From Massilia sp. erpn (GTDB taxonomy: Bacteria; Pseudomonadota; Gammaproteobacteria; Burkholderiales; Burkholderiaceae_D): 64,000 nucleotides of DNA. The stretch covers positions 186,001 through 250,000 of the forward strand of contig NZ_CP053748.1 of the NCBI RefSeq assembly GCF_024400215.1, in the 5' to 3' direction. The notes beneath the pieces were generated by a model that was given only the letters and a program-made list of their open reading frames with translations, made no database searches and was not told the origin of the DNA. The position numbers and the translations under genes are program-made. Positions within the stretch are counted from its first letter, which is position 1; each line of letters begins with the position of its first letter. This document shows, piece after piece, positions 41,145 through 50,540 of this stretch.

Positions 41145-42200
41145 ATGTCAGCAAGTGAAGTTGGTTTTCTCGCCCAGGTCTTTCAATTTGACGAGCCGGG
41201 TGATGACGAGGCGCCAGTCCCCTTGGACCTGGCTGACGTCTCTGAAGAGAACCGTGCCGTTTTAAATACCTGCGTTGCCGAATATCGTTCCGCCGGCCGC
41301 CGCGTGGTCAGCGAGCTGCTGACCATGACCGAACAGTTGGTCAAGATGCGAGAAATCCTTGGCGACCGCCACTTTTACCCGTTTGTACGCAACGAGCTGG
41401 GCCTGAAAAAGCGCACCATTACTCGTTACCTGCACTTGAATAAGGTTCTACAACAACACTTCGCGGTCGAGGGCAAAGTTCCTTTGGCCGTTACCAATTC
41501 GATTTCCCAACGCGCCCTGTTACTCCTGAGCCCGGAAACCGATGCCGCGGTCATTCAAGAGGTTAAGGCGGTGATCGACGATGGCGGCAAGATCGACAGC
41601 CGGGCGGTGGAACAAATCCTGGCCGAGCGCGAAGCGGCACATGCCGCGCAGCTGGCCGGCGCGCAGGCCGAGGCCCAATCGGCCGCGCGGGCACTGGAGC
41701 GCCAGCGCGATCAGCACGTGCTCGAGCTGGCCCGCGCCCAGCGGGAACTGGGCAGTCAAACTGAGTTGCTGCGCCGCGCCGAGGAAACCAGCCAAATCCT
41801 CGAGCAGGAAAACGATACGCTGCGCCGCCAAGCCACCGAAGTGCGCTACGAGGAAAAAAAGGTCGAGGTCATCCCGGCCGGCTTCACCTCGCTACAAGAG
41901 GCGATCGACGCCAAGCGCGGCGAGATCAACGCGCTCGCTTCGGAACAGGATGGCATTGCCGGCAACATCGCCGCACTCAAGGAAAAGCGCCGCGTGCTGG
42001 AGCAACAACTGGCCCCGCTCAGCGACGGCGTCGACGACTTCCTCGCGCTGAAAGGTCAAATCGAAGCCCTGATCACGCGGTTTCCCCTTGGACTGCTTAA
42101 AGAGCTGGGGGTGGGCGATAAGACGGTCAAGCTGGCCCTGGCGGGACTCGGCCAGACGATGAAGCTGTTTGGTGAACAGCTCAGCGCTGCCGGTGCGTGA
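41145..42200 (+). CDS. Coiled-coil protein with DUF3102-like N-terminus
   Basis: 351 residues. Residues about 45-95 (LTMTEQLVKMREILGDRHFYPFVRNELGLKKRTITRYLHL) fit a DUF3102-type helical region with HTH character. Residues about 160-275 form a long coiled coil rich in Glu, Gln, Arg and Ala, and a helical C-terminus follows. The layout recalls KfrA-like plasmid proteins that bind DNA and structure or regulate operons. It heads the flhDC-like operon. Confidence 0.65.
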   Translation: MSASEVGFLAQVFQFDEPGDDEAPVPLDLADVSEENRAVLNTCVAEYRSAGRRVVSELLTMTEQLVKMREILGDRHFYPFVRNELGLKKRTITRYLHLNKVLQQHFAVEGKVPLAVTNSISQRALLLLSPETDAAVIQEVKAVIDDGGKIDSRAVEQILAEREAAHAAQLAGAQAEAQSAARALERQRDQHVLELARAQRELGSQTELLRRAEETSQILEQENDTLRRQATEVRYEEKKVEVIPAGFTSLQEAIDAKRGEINALASEQDGIAGNIAALKEKRRVLEQQLAPLSDGVDDFLALKGQIEALITRFPLGLLKELGVGDKTVKLALAGLGQTMKLFGEQLSAAGA

Positions 42201-42211
42201 GGGGGTTCGAC

Positions 42212-42577
42212 ATGTCTGATGATTTTAAAAGCAGGGACATTCCCGCGTCCAAGGCGATCTTTGATACGCATACCGCTGTCCGGACGAAGATCGAAGCGGC
42301 GAACCGTGCCGTGCATGAGGCGCTGGTCGCGATGGTCGCCTACCGGGACCCGATGGCACCGGTGGTCTTCGGTGCGACCCAGGAACAGCTCGAAGCCATC
42401 GCCAACGCGCCGAAGTCCAAGCTAAACCAGATCTTCATGACCGGTATCCCTACTTTTTCGCTGGCGATGGCCAACGAGAAGTTCAGCACGGTCCTGAGCA
42501 ACTCCGATGATCCGGATGCCTGGCTGCGCGTCCTGCTCCAATCCTTCCCTGCGATCCTGCCAATCGCCTCGCTGTAA
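42212..42577 (+). CDS. FlhD-like (SetD/AcaD-type) activator subunit
   Basis: 121 residues from the ATG at 42212 (GAGGGGG upstream), 11 bases after the coiled-coil gene. The middle (VVFGATQEQLEAIANAPKSKLNQIFMTGI) follows the FlhD pattern F.LG....A..LA.L....L..L, which forms the dimer and DNA-contact region. Similarity is weak on its own; the adjacent FlhC-like gene makes the assignment likely. Partner of the next gene in a heteromeric activator. Confidence 0.65.
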   Translation: MSDDFKSRDIPASKAIFDTHTAVRTKIEAANRAVHEALVAMVAYRDPMAPVVFGATQEQLEAIANAPKSKLNQIFMTGIPTFSLAMANEKFSTVLSNSDDPDAWLRVLLQSFPAILPIASL

Positions 42578-42586
42578 GAGGACAAT

Positions 42587-43171
42587 GTGGAACATACCTC
42601 CGGACATCTCGCCCACAAGGCCAGTGCTCCTTACGCATCCAAGGTGGCGATCGCGCAGGCCTTGGCTGGAATGGGCGCGCGCGCGGTGACCATCACCGCC
42701 GTCGCGCGCACCAAGCCGGCTGATTCGCGGGCAATCTATAAAGAAGTCAACGGCACCCAGTCGCTCTCCGGCCAGACCCCGACCAACCACGAATGGTTTC
42801 TCGGCAGCCGCAGCCTGCGCTTGCAAGCCGCGTTTTTGCTGCTCATGTATGTCAGCTATCGTGAGCGCCACAGCGCCGATGCCGATGCGCATGGGATCGC
42901 CTTTACGCTGGCCTACCATAACTATCGCCGCCTGTATCCGGGCGAGGTCTTGATCAGCCCCGAGCGCCTGGCTTTGCTGATCGGGGGCGGCTATAGCATT
43001 GGCTGGCGCGAAATCCCCAGGGGCGGGGTCTCGAAGTTTGCAGCAGGCAACGTCAAGGTGACGAAGTGCCGTAAGTGCGCCCTGCCCCACCTGGTCGAAG
43101 CCCACTTCCGCAAGTACGAGTGCGCCGACTGCCAGGCCAAGGTGGAAGCGCCGCAACTGCTGGCCGCTTAA
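42587..43171 (+). CDS. FlhC-like (SetC/AcaC-type) master activator subunit
   Basis: 194 residues from a GTG at 42587 (AGAGGACAAT upstream). ALAGMGARAVTITAVA and SRAIYKEVNGTQSLSGQTP match the conserved FlhC start (LI.LGAR ... LYKE..G....G..P), and C161/C164/C179/C182 form the C-terminal CX2C-X14-CX2C zinc site. In SXT/R391 (SetCD) and IncC (AcaCD) elements such pairs switch on transfer genes. Chromosomal flhDC drives flagella, but the location in a transfer region favours the element type. It is the last gene before the chromosomal block. Confidence 0.8.
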   Translation: MEHTSGHLAHKASAPYASKVAIAQALAGMGARAVTITAVARTKPADSRAIYKEVNGTQSLSGQTPTNHEWFLGSRSLRLQAAFLLLMYVSYRERHSADADAHGIAFTLAYHNYRRLYPGEVLISPERLALLIGGGYSIGWREIPRGGVSKFAAGNVKVTKCRKCALPHLVEAHFRKYECADCQAKVEAPQLLAA

Positions 43172-43339
43172 AGGCAGCAGGGCAATCGCCGCATGCCACG
43201 CAGGGCACAGCGGCGCGGATGGCGGTCATGAATTTTCCTTGCAAGATGCAGGTGAATTGAAAGCAAAACAGGGCGCAATCGGATAGACTTCCGGTCATAA
43301 CGATATTTGCTTTTCACCTAAACAATTGACGGAGCCATC

Positions 43340-45106
43340 ATGGCCAATATGCAGCTGACCCCACAGGAATTTGTCCCCGAAGCGAACCGCGACGAGCCGG
43401 TCTCGCCCAGCCTGCACAATCTGGAGTCGCGCCGCCACCAATCCAATCCCGTGCTCACGCCGCAAGAGCTGAAACGCCTGCAGCGCTTTGGTTCGGTGCG
43501 CAGCTATGCCAACGGCGTGCGCATCCTGGAAGCGGGCCACACCACCTATGGCATGCTGGTGACGCTGTCGGGCATCGTGGCGATCAACCGCTACGATGGC
43601 CTGGGCAATTCGGCCCTGCTGGTGGAACATGGTCCGGGTGAATTTACCGCCGAGGTGGCGCAGCTGGCGGGCCGTCCTTCGCTGGTCAATGCGCATGCCG
43701 TCGGCGCAGTGGAAGTGCTGGTGATACCGCCCGAGAATCTGCGCGCGCTGGTGATTGCCGAGGCCGAACTGGGCGAGCGCATCGTGCGCGCCCTGATTCT
43801 GCGCCGTGTCGGTCTGATCGAACTCAATTCGGGCGGGCCGCTGCTGGTGGCGCCGGCCGGCCATCCTTCGCTGCATACGCTGCAAAGCTTTTTGACCAGT
43901 AACGGTCATCCGCATTCCCTGCTCGACTCCAACACCGACCAGCAGGCCGCCGCGCTGGTCGAGTACTATCAGCCCAAGGCCGAGGACTGGCCGCTGGTGG
44001 TGTGCCCGGACGGCACGGTCAAAAAGAATCCCAGCAATGCCGAGATGGGCCGCTGCCTCGGCATGCTGCCCGAGCTGGACGAAGAAAAAGTGTGGGATGT
44101 GATCGTGGTCGGCGCCGGCCCTTCCGGCCTGGCGACGGCCGTGTATGCCGGTTCGGAAGGATTGTCGGTGCTGGCATTGGAACACCATGCCTTCGGCGGA
44201 CAGGCCGCCGCCAGCGCCCGCATCGAAAACTATCTGGGCTTCCCGACCGGGATTTCCGGTGGCGCCTTGGCCGGCCGCGCCTTCGTGCAGGCGCAGAAAT
44301 TCGGCGTCGAAGTGGCAATTCCCGCGCCGGCCGCGCGCCTGCTGTGCGACCAGTATCCGCTGCGCATCGAGCTGGCCGATGGCAAGCGGGTGCAGGCGCG
44401 CAGCGTGGTGCTGTCCTGCGGCGCGCGCTACCGCCGCCCCGCCCTGCACAATGTGGCGCAGTTCGAAGGCAAGGGCGTGTTCTTCTGGGCTTCGCGCATC
44501 GAGGCGAATCTGTGCAAATCCTCGGAAGTGGTGCTGGTCGGCGGCGGCAACTCGGCCGGACAGGCAGCCGTCTTCCTCTCCGCCCATGCGGCCAAGGTGC
44601 ATATGGTGATCCGCGGCGACGGCCTGAAAGCCACCATGTCCACCTACCTGATCGACCGCATCAAGGCCACGCCGAATATCGAGCTGCACACGCACACTGA
44701 AATCACGGCGCTGGAAGGCGACGAGGAAGGCTTGCGCCAGGTCAGCTTCCGCTGCAACGACACGGGCCAGGAATTCCACCACGAAGTCTGCCACCTCTTC
44801 CTCTTCATCGGCGCCGATCCGAACACCGCCTGGCTGCAGGACTGCGGCGTCGAGGTGGATGAGCAAGGATTCATCCGCACCGGCTTCGACGTGAACAAAG
44901 GTGAATGCCGCGCCAAGCTCGAACAAGGCGCGCGTCCACCCGAGAAGCCGCAGCGCGCCGCGCTCGAAACCAGCGTCCCCGGCGTATTCGCCATCGGCGA
45001 CGTGCGCGCCGGCTCCACCAAGCGCGTCGCCGCAGCGGTCGGCGAAGGCGCCGCCGTCGTCTCCCAGATCCACGCCTTCCTCGCCGCCCAGCCCTTCACC
45101 GCCTGA
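43340..45106 (+). CDS. FAD oxidoreductase with N-terminal cNMP-binding domain, TrxR-like
   Basis: 588 residues. Residues about 40-160 form a cyclic-nucleotide-binding-type beta barrel (GVRILEAGHTTYGMLVTLSG). A short thioredoxin-like stretch (about 175-235) follows, then a thioredoxin-reductase-like fold with VIVVGAGPSGLATAVYAGSE (FAD), VVLVGGGNSAGQAAVFLS (NAD(P)H) and the end GVFAIGDVRAGSTKRVAAAVGEGA. The CxxC of true TrxB is missing; that region reads FFWASRIEANLC. Likely an NAD(P)H-dependent FAD reductase with a different partner. First chromosomal-type gene on this side. Confidence 0.82.
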   Translation: MANMQLTPQEFVPEANRDEPVSPSLHNLESRRHQSNPVLTPQELKRLQRFGSVRSYANGVRILEAGHTTYGMLVTLSGIVAINRYDGLGNSALLVEHGPGEFTAEVAQLAGRPSLVNAHAVGAVEVLVIPPENLRALVIAEAELGERIVRALILRRVGLIELNSGGPLLVAPAGHPSLHTLQSFLTSNGHPHSLLDSNTDQQAAALVEYYQPKAEDWPLVVCPDGTVKKNPSNAEMGRCLGMLPELDEEKVWDVIVVGAGPSGLATAVYAGSEGLSVLALEHHAFGGQAAASARIENYLGFPTGISGGALAGRAFVQAQKFGVEVAIPAPAARLLCDQYPLRIELADGKRVQARSVVLSCGARYRRPALHNVAQFEGKGVFFWASRIEANLCKSSEVVLVGGGNSAGQAAVFLSAHAAKVHMVIRGDGLKATMSTYLIDRIKATPNIELHTHTEITALEGDEEGLRQVSFRCNDTGQEFHHEVCHLFLFIGADPNTAWLQDCGVEVDEQGFIRTGFDVNKGECRAKLEQGARPPEKPQRAALETSVPGVFAIGDVRAGSTKRVAAAVGEGAAVVSQIHAFLAAQPFTA

Positions 45107-45113
45107 GCTCCCC

Positions 45114-45169
45114 CAGCCGAGCCCGTGTCCACCTTGGGGTCAGACCCCAATCGGACACGAGCTCGGCTG
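45114..45169. repeat. REP-like palindromic element with TTGGGGTCAGACCCCAA core
   Basis: Outer arms CAGCCGAGCCCGTGTCC and its complement (one mismatch) flank an inner palindrome TTGGGGTCAGACCCCAA. Similar GGGGTCAGACCCC repeats are frequent between genes in Oxalobacteraceae. It lies just after the oxidoreductase stop. Confidence 0.75.
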
Positions 45170-45178
45170 TAGGGCATG

Positions 45179-45206
45179 AAAAAACCCGGAGCAAGTCCGG
45201 GTTTTT
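45179..45206. terminator. Bidirectional intrinsic terminator
   Basis: AAAAACCCGGA-loop-TCCGGGTTTTT between two convergent genes, usable from both strands. Confidence 0.85.
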
Positions 45207-45223
45207 ATTGAGGCGCGAGCCGC

Positions 45224-45694
45224 TTATTTCTTGGCGGGCTCTTTTTTGGCGTCGGCGGATTTGCCGGCATCGGCGGCTTTCATGTCGGCCGGTTTGGCGG
45301 CCTTGTCGGCTTTCTCGGCTTTCTCGGCTTTCATGTCCGCCTTGGCGTCCGCCTTGGCTTCGGCTTTGCCGGCCTTGTCAGCCTTGGCGGCTTTCTCGGC
45401 AGCTGGTTTGGCGGCGGCGCCGTCCAGCGCTTTGCCGTTCACTTGCAGGCCGGCTTCGGACAGCTTGGCTGCGCTCTTGGCGCCAATGCCTTTTACGCGT
45501 TTTTCCAGATCGGCCCAGTCCTTGAATTCGCCGTTCTTGTTACGCTCATCCAGGATAGCCTTGGTTTTGGCCGGGCCCAGACCCTTCACGCTGTCCAGCG
45601 CGGCCTGATCGGCTTTGTTGACGTCGACCTGGGCGAACGCAAAGCCCATCGTTGCAATCAGGGTTGCAACTGCCAGCATGAGTTTCTTGAACAT
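45224..45694 (-). CDS. ComEA-like helix-hairpin-helix exported protein with Lys/Ala tail
   Basis: 156 residues. Signal peptide ending FAFAQ, then VDVNKADQAALDSVKGLGPAKTKAILDERNK and a second hairpin (VKGIGAKSAAKL), the ComEA-type HhH DNA-binding domain of about 65 residues. The last 75 residues are almost only Lys, Ala, Asp and Glu in KAEKA/KADKA-like repeats. It probably binds DNA in the periplasm and may help DNA uptake; the charged tail is unusual for ComEA. Confidence 0.8.
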   Translation of the reverse strand: MFKKLMLAVATLIATMGFAFAQVDVNKADQAALDSVKGLGPAKTKAILDERNKNGEFKDWADLEKRVKGIGAKSAAKLSEAGLQVNGKALDGAAAKPAAEKAAKADKAGKAEAKADAKADMKAEKAEKADKAAKPADMKAADAGKSADAKKEPAKK

Positions 45695-45813
45695 GACTTT
45701 CCTCCGTTAGGGTGATTGGCAAGGCGCGCTCGCCTTGTGCGTTCTTTAACGGGATCGCGCGCGACTTGGTTGACAGTGAATCTTTGCGCTTGATCAAGCT
45801 TGCCAGCGGCAAT

Positions 45814-45845
45814 AAAAAACCCGCAGGCCGGGGCGCTGCGGGTTT
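45814..45845 (-). terminator. Intrinsic terminator after hldA
   Basis: Minus strand AACCCGCAG/CTGCGGGTT stem followed by six T, 18 bases past the hldA stop. Confidence 0.85.
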
Positions 45846-45862
45846 CATAAAGAAAGCTTGTA

Positions 45863-46807
45863 TCAGCCGAACAGTTCTTCGCGCGTGACGGTGGCCGTCC
45901 CCAGCTTGCCGACCACGATGCCGCCGGCGCGGTTGGCGGTCTGCACCGCTTCCTGCCAGCCCGCACCCGCGCCCAGCATGGCGGCCATGGTGGCGATCAC
46001 CGTGTCGCCGGCGCCGGACACGTCGAACACTTCGCGCGCATCGGCCGGGATGTGGAAGTTATCGTTTTCGGTGTACAGGGTCATGCCCTCTTCCGAACGG
46101 GTCAGCAGCAGCGCGTCCAGACGCAGTTCCTGGCGCAGATTCTGCGCCTTGGTGGTCAGCTGCTCTTCGCTCGACCAGCTGCCCACGATGCGCTTGAATT
46201 CCGATTTGTTCGGGGTCAGCACGGTGGCACCGGCGTAGCGCGCGAAGTCGTCGCCTTTCGGGTCGACCATCACCACCTTGCCTTCGGCGCGGGCCGAGGC
46301 GATCATGTCGGCCACGTTCACCAGGCTGCCCTTGGCGTAATCGGACAGCACGATCACGTCGTAGTCCGGCAGCAGGGTCTTGTACTGCATCAGCTTATTG
46401 CGCAGCACGGAGTCGCTCGGCGCCTCCTCGAAGTCGATGCGCAGCATCTGCTGCTGGCGGCCGATCACGCGCAGCTTGATGATGGTGGAGATGGCTTCGT
46501 CGCGTTTCAGATAGCTGTGGATGCCGCCGCCGTGCAGCAGGTGCTCGACTTCAGCCCCGGCCTCATCGGCGCCGACCACGCCCAGCAGGCCGGCGTGCGC
46601 GCCCAGCGCGGCGGCATTGCGCGCCACGTTGGCGGCGCCGCCCAGGCGCGCTTCGCGCTTCTCGATGCGCACGATGGGCACCGGCGCTTCCGGCGAAATG
46701 CGGCCGACATCGCCGAACCAGTAGCGGTCCAGCATGACGTCGCCCACGACCAGGATGCGCACTTTGTCCAGTGCCGGCGCTTGATAAGTAGTCAGGGTAG
46801 TGCTCAC
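45863..46807 (-). CDS. hldA: D-glycero-beta-D-manno-heptose-7-phosphate kinase
   Basis: 314 residues. PfkB/ribokinase fold with VGDVMLDRYWFGD near the start, RLGGAANVARNAAALGA, and the C-terminal signature DVSGAGDTVIATMAAML. It phosphorylates heptose 7-phosphate at C1 in ADP-heptose synthesis for LPS core. Only the kinase half of HldE is present (normal for this group, where the nucleotidyltransferase is a separate gene). Follows lapB by 8 bases. Confidence 0.92.
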   Translation of the reverse strand: MSTTLTTYQAPALDKVRILVVGDVMLDRYWFGDVGRISPEAPVPIVRIEKREARLGGAANVARNAAALGAHAGLLGVVGADEAGAEVEHLLHGGGIHSYLKRDEAISTIIKLRVIGRQQQMLRIDFEEAPSDSVLRNKLMQYKTLLPDYDVIVLSDYAKGSLVNVADMIASARAEGKVVMVDPKGDDFARYAGATVLTPNKSEFKRIVGSWSSEEQLTTKAQNLRQELRLDALLLTRSEEGMTLYTENDNFHIPADAREVFDVSGAGDTVIATMAAMLGAGAGWQEAVQTANRAGGIVVGKLGTATVTREELFG

Positions 46808-46815
46808 GATAAGCC

Positions 46816-47991
46816 TCAGTTCATTACATTCAATTCTTCACTGCGGCGCGGCGGGTAGGAATCCCAGCGGCTGCATCCCGGGCAATGCCAGTAGAACTGG
46901 CGCGCCTTGAAGCCGCAGTGGCCGCACTGGTAGCGCGCCAGGCGCGTGGTGTAGCTGTGCACCAGGTTCTGCACCAGGGACAGTTCGGACACCACGCCGG
47001 CCGGCGCATCCATCATGCGCGCTTCCAGCAGCTTGTCGAGGCCGAGCAGGGTCGGCGTGCGGCGCAGCTCATCGACCACCAGTTGCTTGGCCGCTTCCAC
47101 GCCATCGAGTTCGAGGACGGCCTTGAACACCACTTCCAGCAGGTCGATGGAGGAAGCCTGTTCCAGATAGGACTTGAGCAGGCTGACGCCTTCCTCCGCC
47201 TTGCCCAGCTTGCGGTAGCCGTCCATCAGGCGCTGCGCCAGCAGGGCCGTATGCGGCACGCTCTGGTGCTCGACGCGGCGCCAGGTGGCCAGCGCGCCTG
47301 CCACATCGCCCTGCGCCAGCTGCACGTCGCCGACCAGGATGGTGGCGCGCACGCTGCTGCGGTCGGCCTGCACGGCCTTGTCCAGCAGCGGCATGGCGTC
47401 TTCCGGATGCATGCGCACCAGCGCGTCCTGCGCCAGCTCGCAATAGAACTGCGAGATTTCCTTCTGGCGGTTACCGGCGCCGGCTTCCTGCAGGGCGACG
47501 GCCGCTTCGATGGCGCGCTCCCATTCTTTCTCGCGCTGGAAAATCTCCAGCAGGGCGCGCCGCGCCTGCACTTCGTAGGAGCTGCCGATCAGGCGCTTAT
47601 AGGTTTCCTCGGCGCGGTCCAGCAGGCCGGCTTTCAGGTAATCCTGGCCCAGCTCATATTCGGCGTGGGCGCGCTCCTCGGGCGGCAGGTCGGGACGGGC
47701 CAGCAGGTTCTGGTGGACGCGGATGGCGCGCTCGGTTTCGCCGCGGCGGCGGAACAGATTGCCGAGCGCGAAATGCAGCTCCACCGTTTCCGGGTCGAGC
47801 TTGACGATTTCGATGAAGGAATCGATGGCCTTGTCCGGCTGCTCGTTGAGCAGATGGTTGAGGCCCTTGAAATAGCCGCGCGGCAGGGTGCGCGACTCGG
47901 ACACCAGCTGCCGGATGTCGACGCGCGCGGCGATCCAGCCCAGCGCGAAGAAGGCCGGTATGCCCAGTAACCACCAGAGTTCAAAATCCAT
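46816..47991 (-). CDS. lapB: LapB (YciM), LPS assembly regulator
   Basis: 391 residues: N-terminal membrane anchor (LWWLLGIPAFFALGWIAAR), a series of TPR helices through residue 350, and the C-terminal rubredoxin-like metal site with YQCGHCGF and HCPGCSRW. It guides FtsH to degrade LpxC and so limits LPS synthesis. Between lapA and hldA, the usual order. Confidence 0.93.
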   Translation of the reverse strand: MDFELWWLLGIPAFFALGWIAARVDIRQLVSESRTLPRGYFKGLNHLLNEQPDKAIDSFIEIVKLDPETVELHFALGNLFRRRGETERAIRVHQNLLARPDLPPEERAHAEYELGQDYLKAGLLDRAEETYKRLIGSSYEVQARRALLEIFQREKEWERAIEAAVALQEAGAGNRQKEISQFYCELAQDALVRMHPEDAMPLLDKAVQADRSSVRATILVGDVQLAQGDVAGALATWRRVEHQSVPHTALLAQRLMDGYRKLGKAEEGVSLLKSYLEQASSIDLLEVVFKAVLELDGVEAAKQLVVDELRRTPTLLGLDKLLEARMMDAPAGVVSELSLVQNLVHSYTTRLARYQCGHCGFKARQFYWHCPGCSRWDSYPPRRSEELNVMN

Positions 47992-48024
47992 GGAGTACTT
48001 ATGCTTAGAGGGAGAGAGGCGGCA

Positions 48025-48330
48025 TTACTGCTGCACGTTGACGCTGTCCGGCTGGGTCGGGGTGGCGGCCTGCAGGGCCGACGACTGCAGCGACTGGATG
48101 GTGGTCTTTTGTTTGTTCGCTTCGCGCCGGTGGCGGAAGACGGTCGGGGTCAGGGCGAGCACGCCGAGGGCCGCGCCGGCAACAAAGAAGCCGAGCAGCA
48201 TCAGCACCAGGGGGCCGCGCAATTCATAGTTGAGGAAGAAGTGCAGATCCACTTCCTGGGTGTTTTTCAGTGCAAAACCAAAGAACAGGACGAAAAGTAC
48301 AACACCGAATACCGTTGATAAGATTTTCAT
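48025..48330 (-). CDS. lapA: LapA-domain membrane protein
   Basis: 101 residues with two membrane segments (STVFGVVLFVLFFGFALKN, VLMLLGFFVAGAALGVLAL) split by a short periplasmic loop with NTQEVDLHFFL, then a charged tail. The pattern and place before lapB fit LapA (DUF1049). Confidence 0.88.
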   Translation of the reverse strand: MKILSTVFGVVLFVLFFGFALKNTQEVDLHFFLNYELRGPLVLMLLGFFVAGAALGVLALTPTVFRHRREANKQKTTIQSLQSSALQAATPTQPDSVNVQQ

Positions 48331-48347
48331 CTTCAGCTTCCTGCTTC

Positions 48348-48376
48348 AAAAAAAAACGGCATCCACGGACGCCGCT
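48348..48376 (-). terminator. Likely terminator between ihfB and lapA
   Basis: Minus strand CGGCGTCC...GGATGCCG stem with one mismatch followed by nine T. Confidence 0.7.
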
Positions 48377-48429
48377 CTTTCAGATCGAACAAGGGGCGGG
48401 CCGCAGCCCGCCCCCGACTATCCTGAGAC

Positions 48430-48735
48430 TCAGTCCTCGATGATCGGCTGCCCGACCATCGCATCGACCCGCTCACGCAACTGCTTGCCCGGTTTGAAGT
48501 GGGGCACCCGTTTTTCGGGCACCATCACCTTGTCGCCGGACTTCGGATTGCGGCCAATGCGCGGCGGCCGGCTATTCAGAGCAAAGCTGCCAAAACCGCG
48601 GATCTCGATGCGTTGACCGCTCGCCAGGGCGCCGGTCATCGCGTCGAGAATGGTCTTGACGGCATACTCCGCATCTTTGGCCACCAGCTGAGAATAACGC
48701 TCAGCCAGGCGGTTGATCAATTCGGACTTGGTCAT
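48430..48735 (-). CDS. ihfB: Integration host factor beta subunit
   Basis: 101 residues. HU/IHF fold with [12 protein letters not shown] at the start and the DNA-contact arm [23 protein letters not shown] with the proline that kinks DNA. Immediately downstream of rpsA, the standard order. It bends DNA at promoters, origins and recombination sites. Confidence 0.95.
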   Translation of the reverse strand: MTKSELINRLAERYSQLVAKDAEYAVKTILDAMTGALASGQRIEIRGFGSFALNSRPPRIGRNPKSGDKVMVPEKRVPHFKPGKQLRERVDAMVGQPIIED

Positions 48736-48754
48736 CGACTAATCGCAGACAGTC

Positions 48755-50440
48755 TTAGTTCTTGTTGTCGAACTTGGCTTTCAGCAGGGCGCCCAGGCTG
48801 GTGGTGCCGGAGGCGGCGCTGCTGTCAGCTGCCATCTTCTGCATCGCTTCTGCGGTCTCGGCGTTGTCTTTTGCCTTGATCGACAGCTGGATGCTGCGTG
48901 CTTTGCGGTCGATGTTGATGACCAGGGCTTCCACGGAATCGCCCACTTTCAGGTGGGTGCCGGCATCTTCCACGCGGTCGCGGGAGATTTCGGAAGCGCG
49001 CAGGTAGCCTTCAACTTCTTCGGACAGCTGGATCACGGCGCCTTTTGGCTCAACCGATTTCACAGTGCCGGTCACCAGCGAACCTTTGTCGTTCATGGCG
49101 GCGAAGTTGTTGAATGGGTCGCCTTCCAGCTGCTTCACGCCCAGGGAAACGCGCTCGCGCTCGACGTCGATGGCCAGAACCACGGCTTCCAGTTCGTCGC
49201 CTTTCTTGAACTTGCGCACGGCTTCTTCGCCGGACTCGGTCCAGGACAGGTCGGACAGGTGCACCAGGCCGTCGATGTTGCCGGCCAGACCGATGAACAC
49301 GCCGAAGTCGGTGATCGATTTGATCGCGCCTTTGACTTTGTCACCTTTCTTGTGGGTCATGCCGAAGTCATCCCATGGGTTGGCTTTGCACTGTTTCATG
49401 CCCAGCGAAATACGACGACGCTCTTCGTCGATTTCCAGAACCATGACTTCCACTTCGTCGCCCAGCTGAACAACTTTGTTCGGCGCCACGTTTTTGTTGG
49501 TCCAATCCATTTCGGACACGTGCACCAGACCTTCGATGCCCTGTTCCACTTCCACGAACGCGCCGTAGTCGGTCAGGTTGGTGACTTTGCCGAACAGACG
49601 GGTGCCTTGTGGGTAGCGACGGGACAGACCGGTCCATGGGTCGTCGCCCAGTTGCTTCACGCCCAGCGAAACACGGTTCTTCTCTTGATCGTATTTCAGC
49701 ACTTTGGCGGTGATTTCCTGACCCACGGTCAGCACTTCGGATGGGTGACGCACGCGACGCCATGCCAGGTCGGTGATGTGCAGCAGGCCGTCGATGCCGC
49801 CCAGGTCCACGAACGCGCCGTAGTCGGTGATGTTTTTCACCACGCCGGTCACCACGGTGCCTTCTTTCAGCGTTTCCATCAGTTTCTGACGCTCTTCGCC
49901 CATCGAAGCTTCGATCACGGCGCGGCGGGACAGAACGACGTTGTTACGCTTGCGGTCCAGTTTGATAACTTTGAATTCGAGGGTTTTGCCTTCGAATGGG
50001 GTGGTGTCCTTGACTGGACGGGTATCCACCAGCGAACCTGGCAGGAAAGCGCGGATGCCATTGGTCAGAACGGTCAGGCCGCCCTTAACTTTACCATTGA
50101 CGGTACCCACGACGATTTCGCCGGATTCCATTGCTTTTTCCAGTGCCAGCCACGAAGCCAGACGCTTGGCTTTGTCGCGCGACAGGATGGTATCGCCGAA
50201 ACCGTTTTCCAGCGATTCGATGGCCACGGAAACGAAGTCACCAACTTTGACTTCCAGTTCGCCCTGGTCATTCTTGAATTCTTCAACAGGGATGAAAGCT
50301 TCCGATTTCAGGCCGGCGTTGACGATCACAAAGTTGTGGTCCAGACGCACGACTTCAGCGGAAATCACTTCGCCGGAGCGCATATCCTGACGGGACAAGG
50401 ACTCTTCGAAGAGGGCTGCGAAACTTTCCATATTAGACAT
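48755..50440 (-). CDS. rpsA: 30S ribosomal protein S1
   Basis: 561 residues with six S1 OB-fold repeats, the middle ones marked by repeated [39 protein letters not shown] and [20 protein letters not shown], each followed by (R)(I/V)SLG. It unwinds and recruits mRNA on the 30S subunit. Lies between cmk and ihfB as in most proteobacteria. Confidence 0.96.
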   Translation of the reverse strand: MSNMESFAALFEESLSRQDMRSGEVISAEVVRLDHNFVIVNAGLKSEAFIPVEEFKNDQGELEVKVGDFVSVAIESLENGFGDTILSRDKAKRLASWLALEKAMESGEIVVGTVNGKVKGGLTVLTNGIRAFLPGSLVDTRPVKDTTPFEGKTLEFKVIKLDRKRNNVVLSRRAVIEASMGEERQKLMETLKEGTVVTGVVKNITDYGAFVDLGGIDGLLHITDLAWRRVRHPSEVLTVGQEITAKVLKYDQEKNRVSLGVKQLGDDPWTGLSRRYPQGTRLFGKVTNLTDYGAFVEVEQGIEGLVHVSEMDWTNKNVAPNKVVQLGDEVEVMVLEIDEERRRISLGMKQCKANPWDDFGMTHKKGDKVKGAIKSITDFGVFIGLAGNIDGLVHLSDLSWTESGEEAVRKFKKGDELEAVVLAIDVERERVSLGVKQLEGDPFNNFAAMNDKGSLVTGTVKSVEPKGAVIQLSEEVEGYLRASEISRDRVEDAGTHLKVGDSVEALVINIDRKARSIQLSIKAKDNAETAEAMQKMAADSSAASGTTSLGALLKAKFDNKN

Positions 50441-50540
50441 ATTACTTCCAGGTTAGCCAGTAAGGCCCGCAGGGTGCGGCTTCAACTGGGTTAGGTTAAC
50501 GACACGCAGCGGCAGTCAGAGCCTGCCGCCACACCACTGC

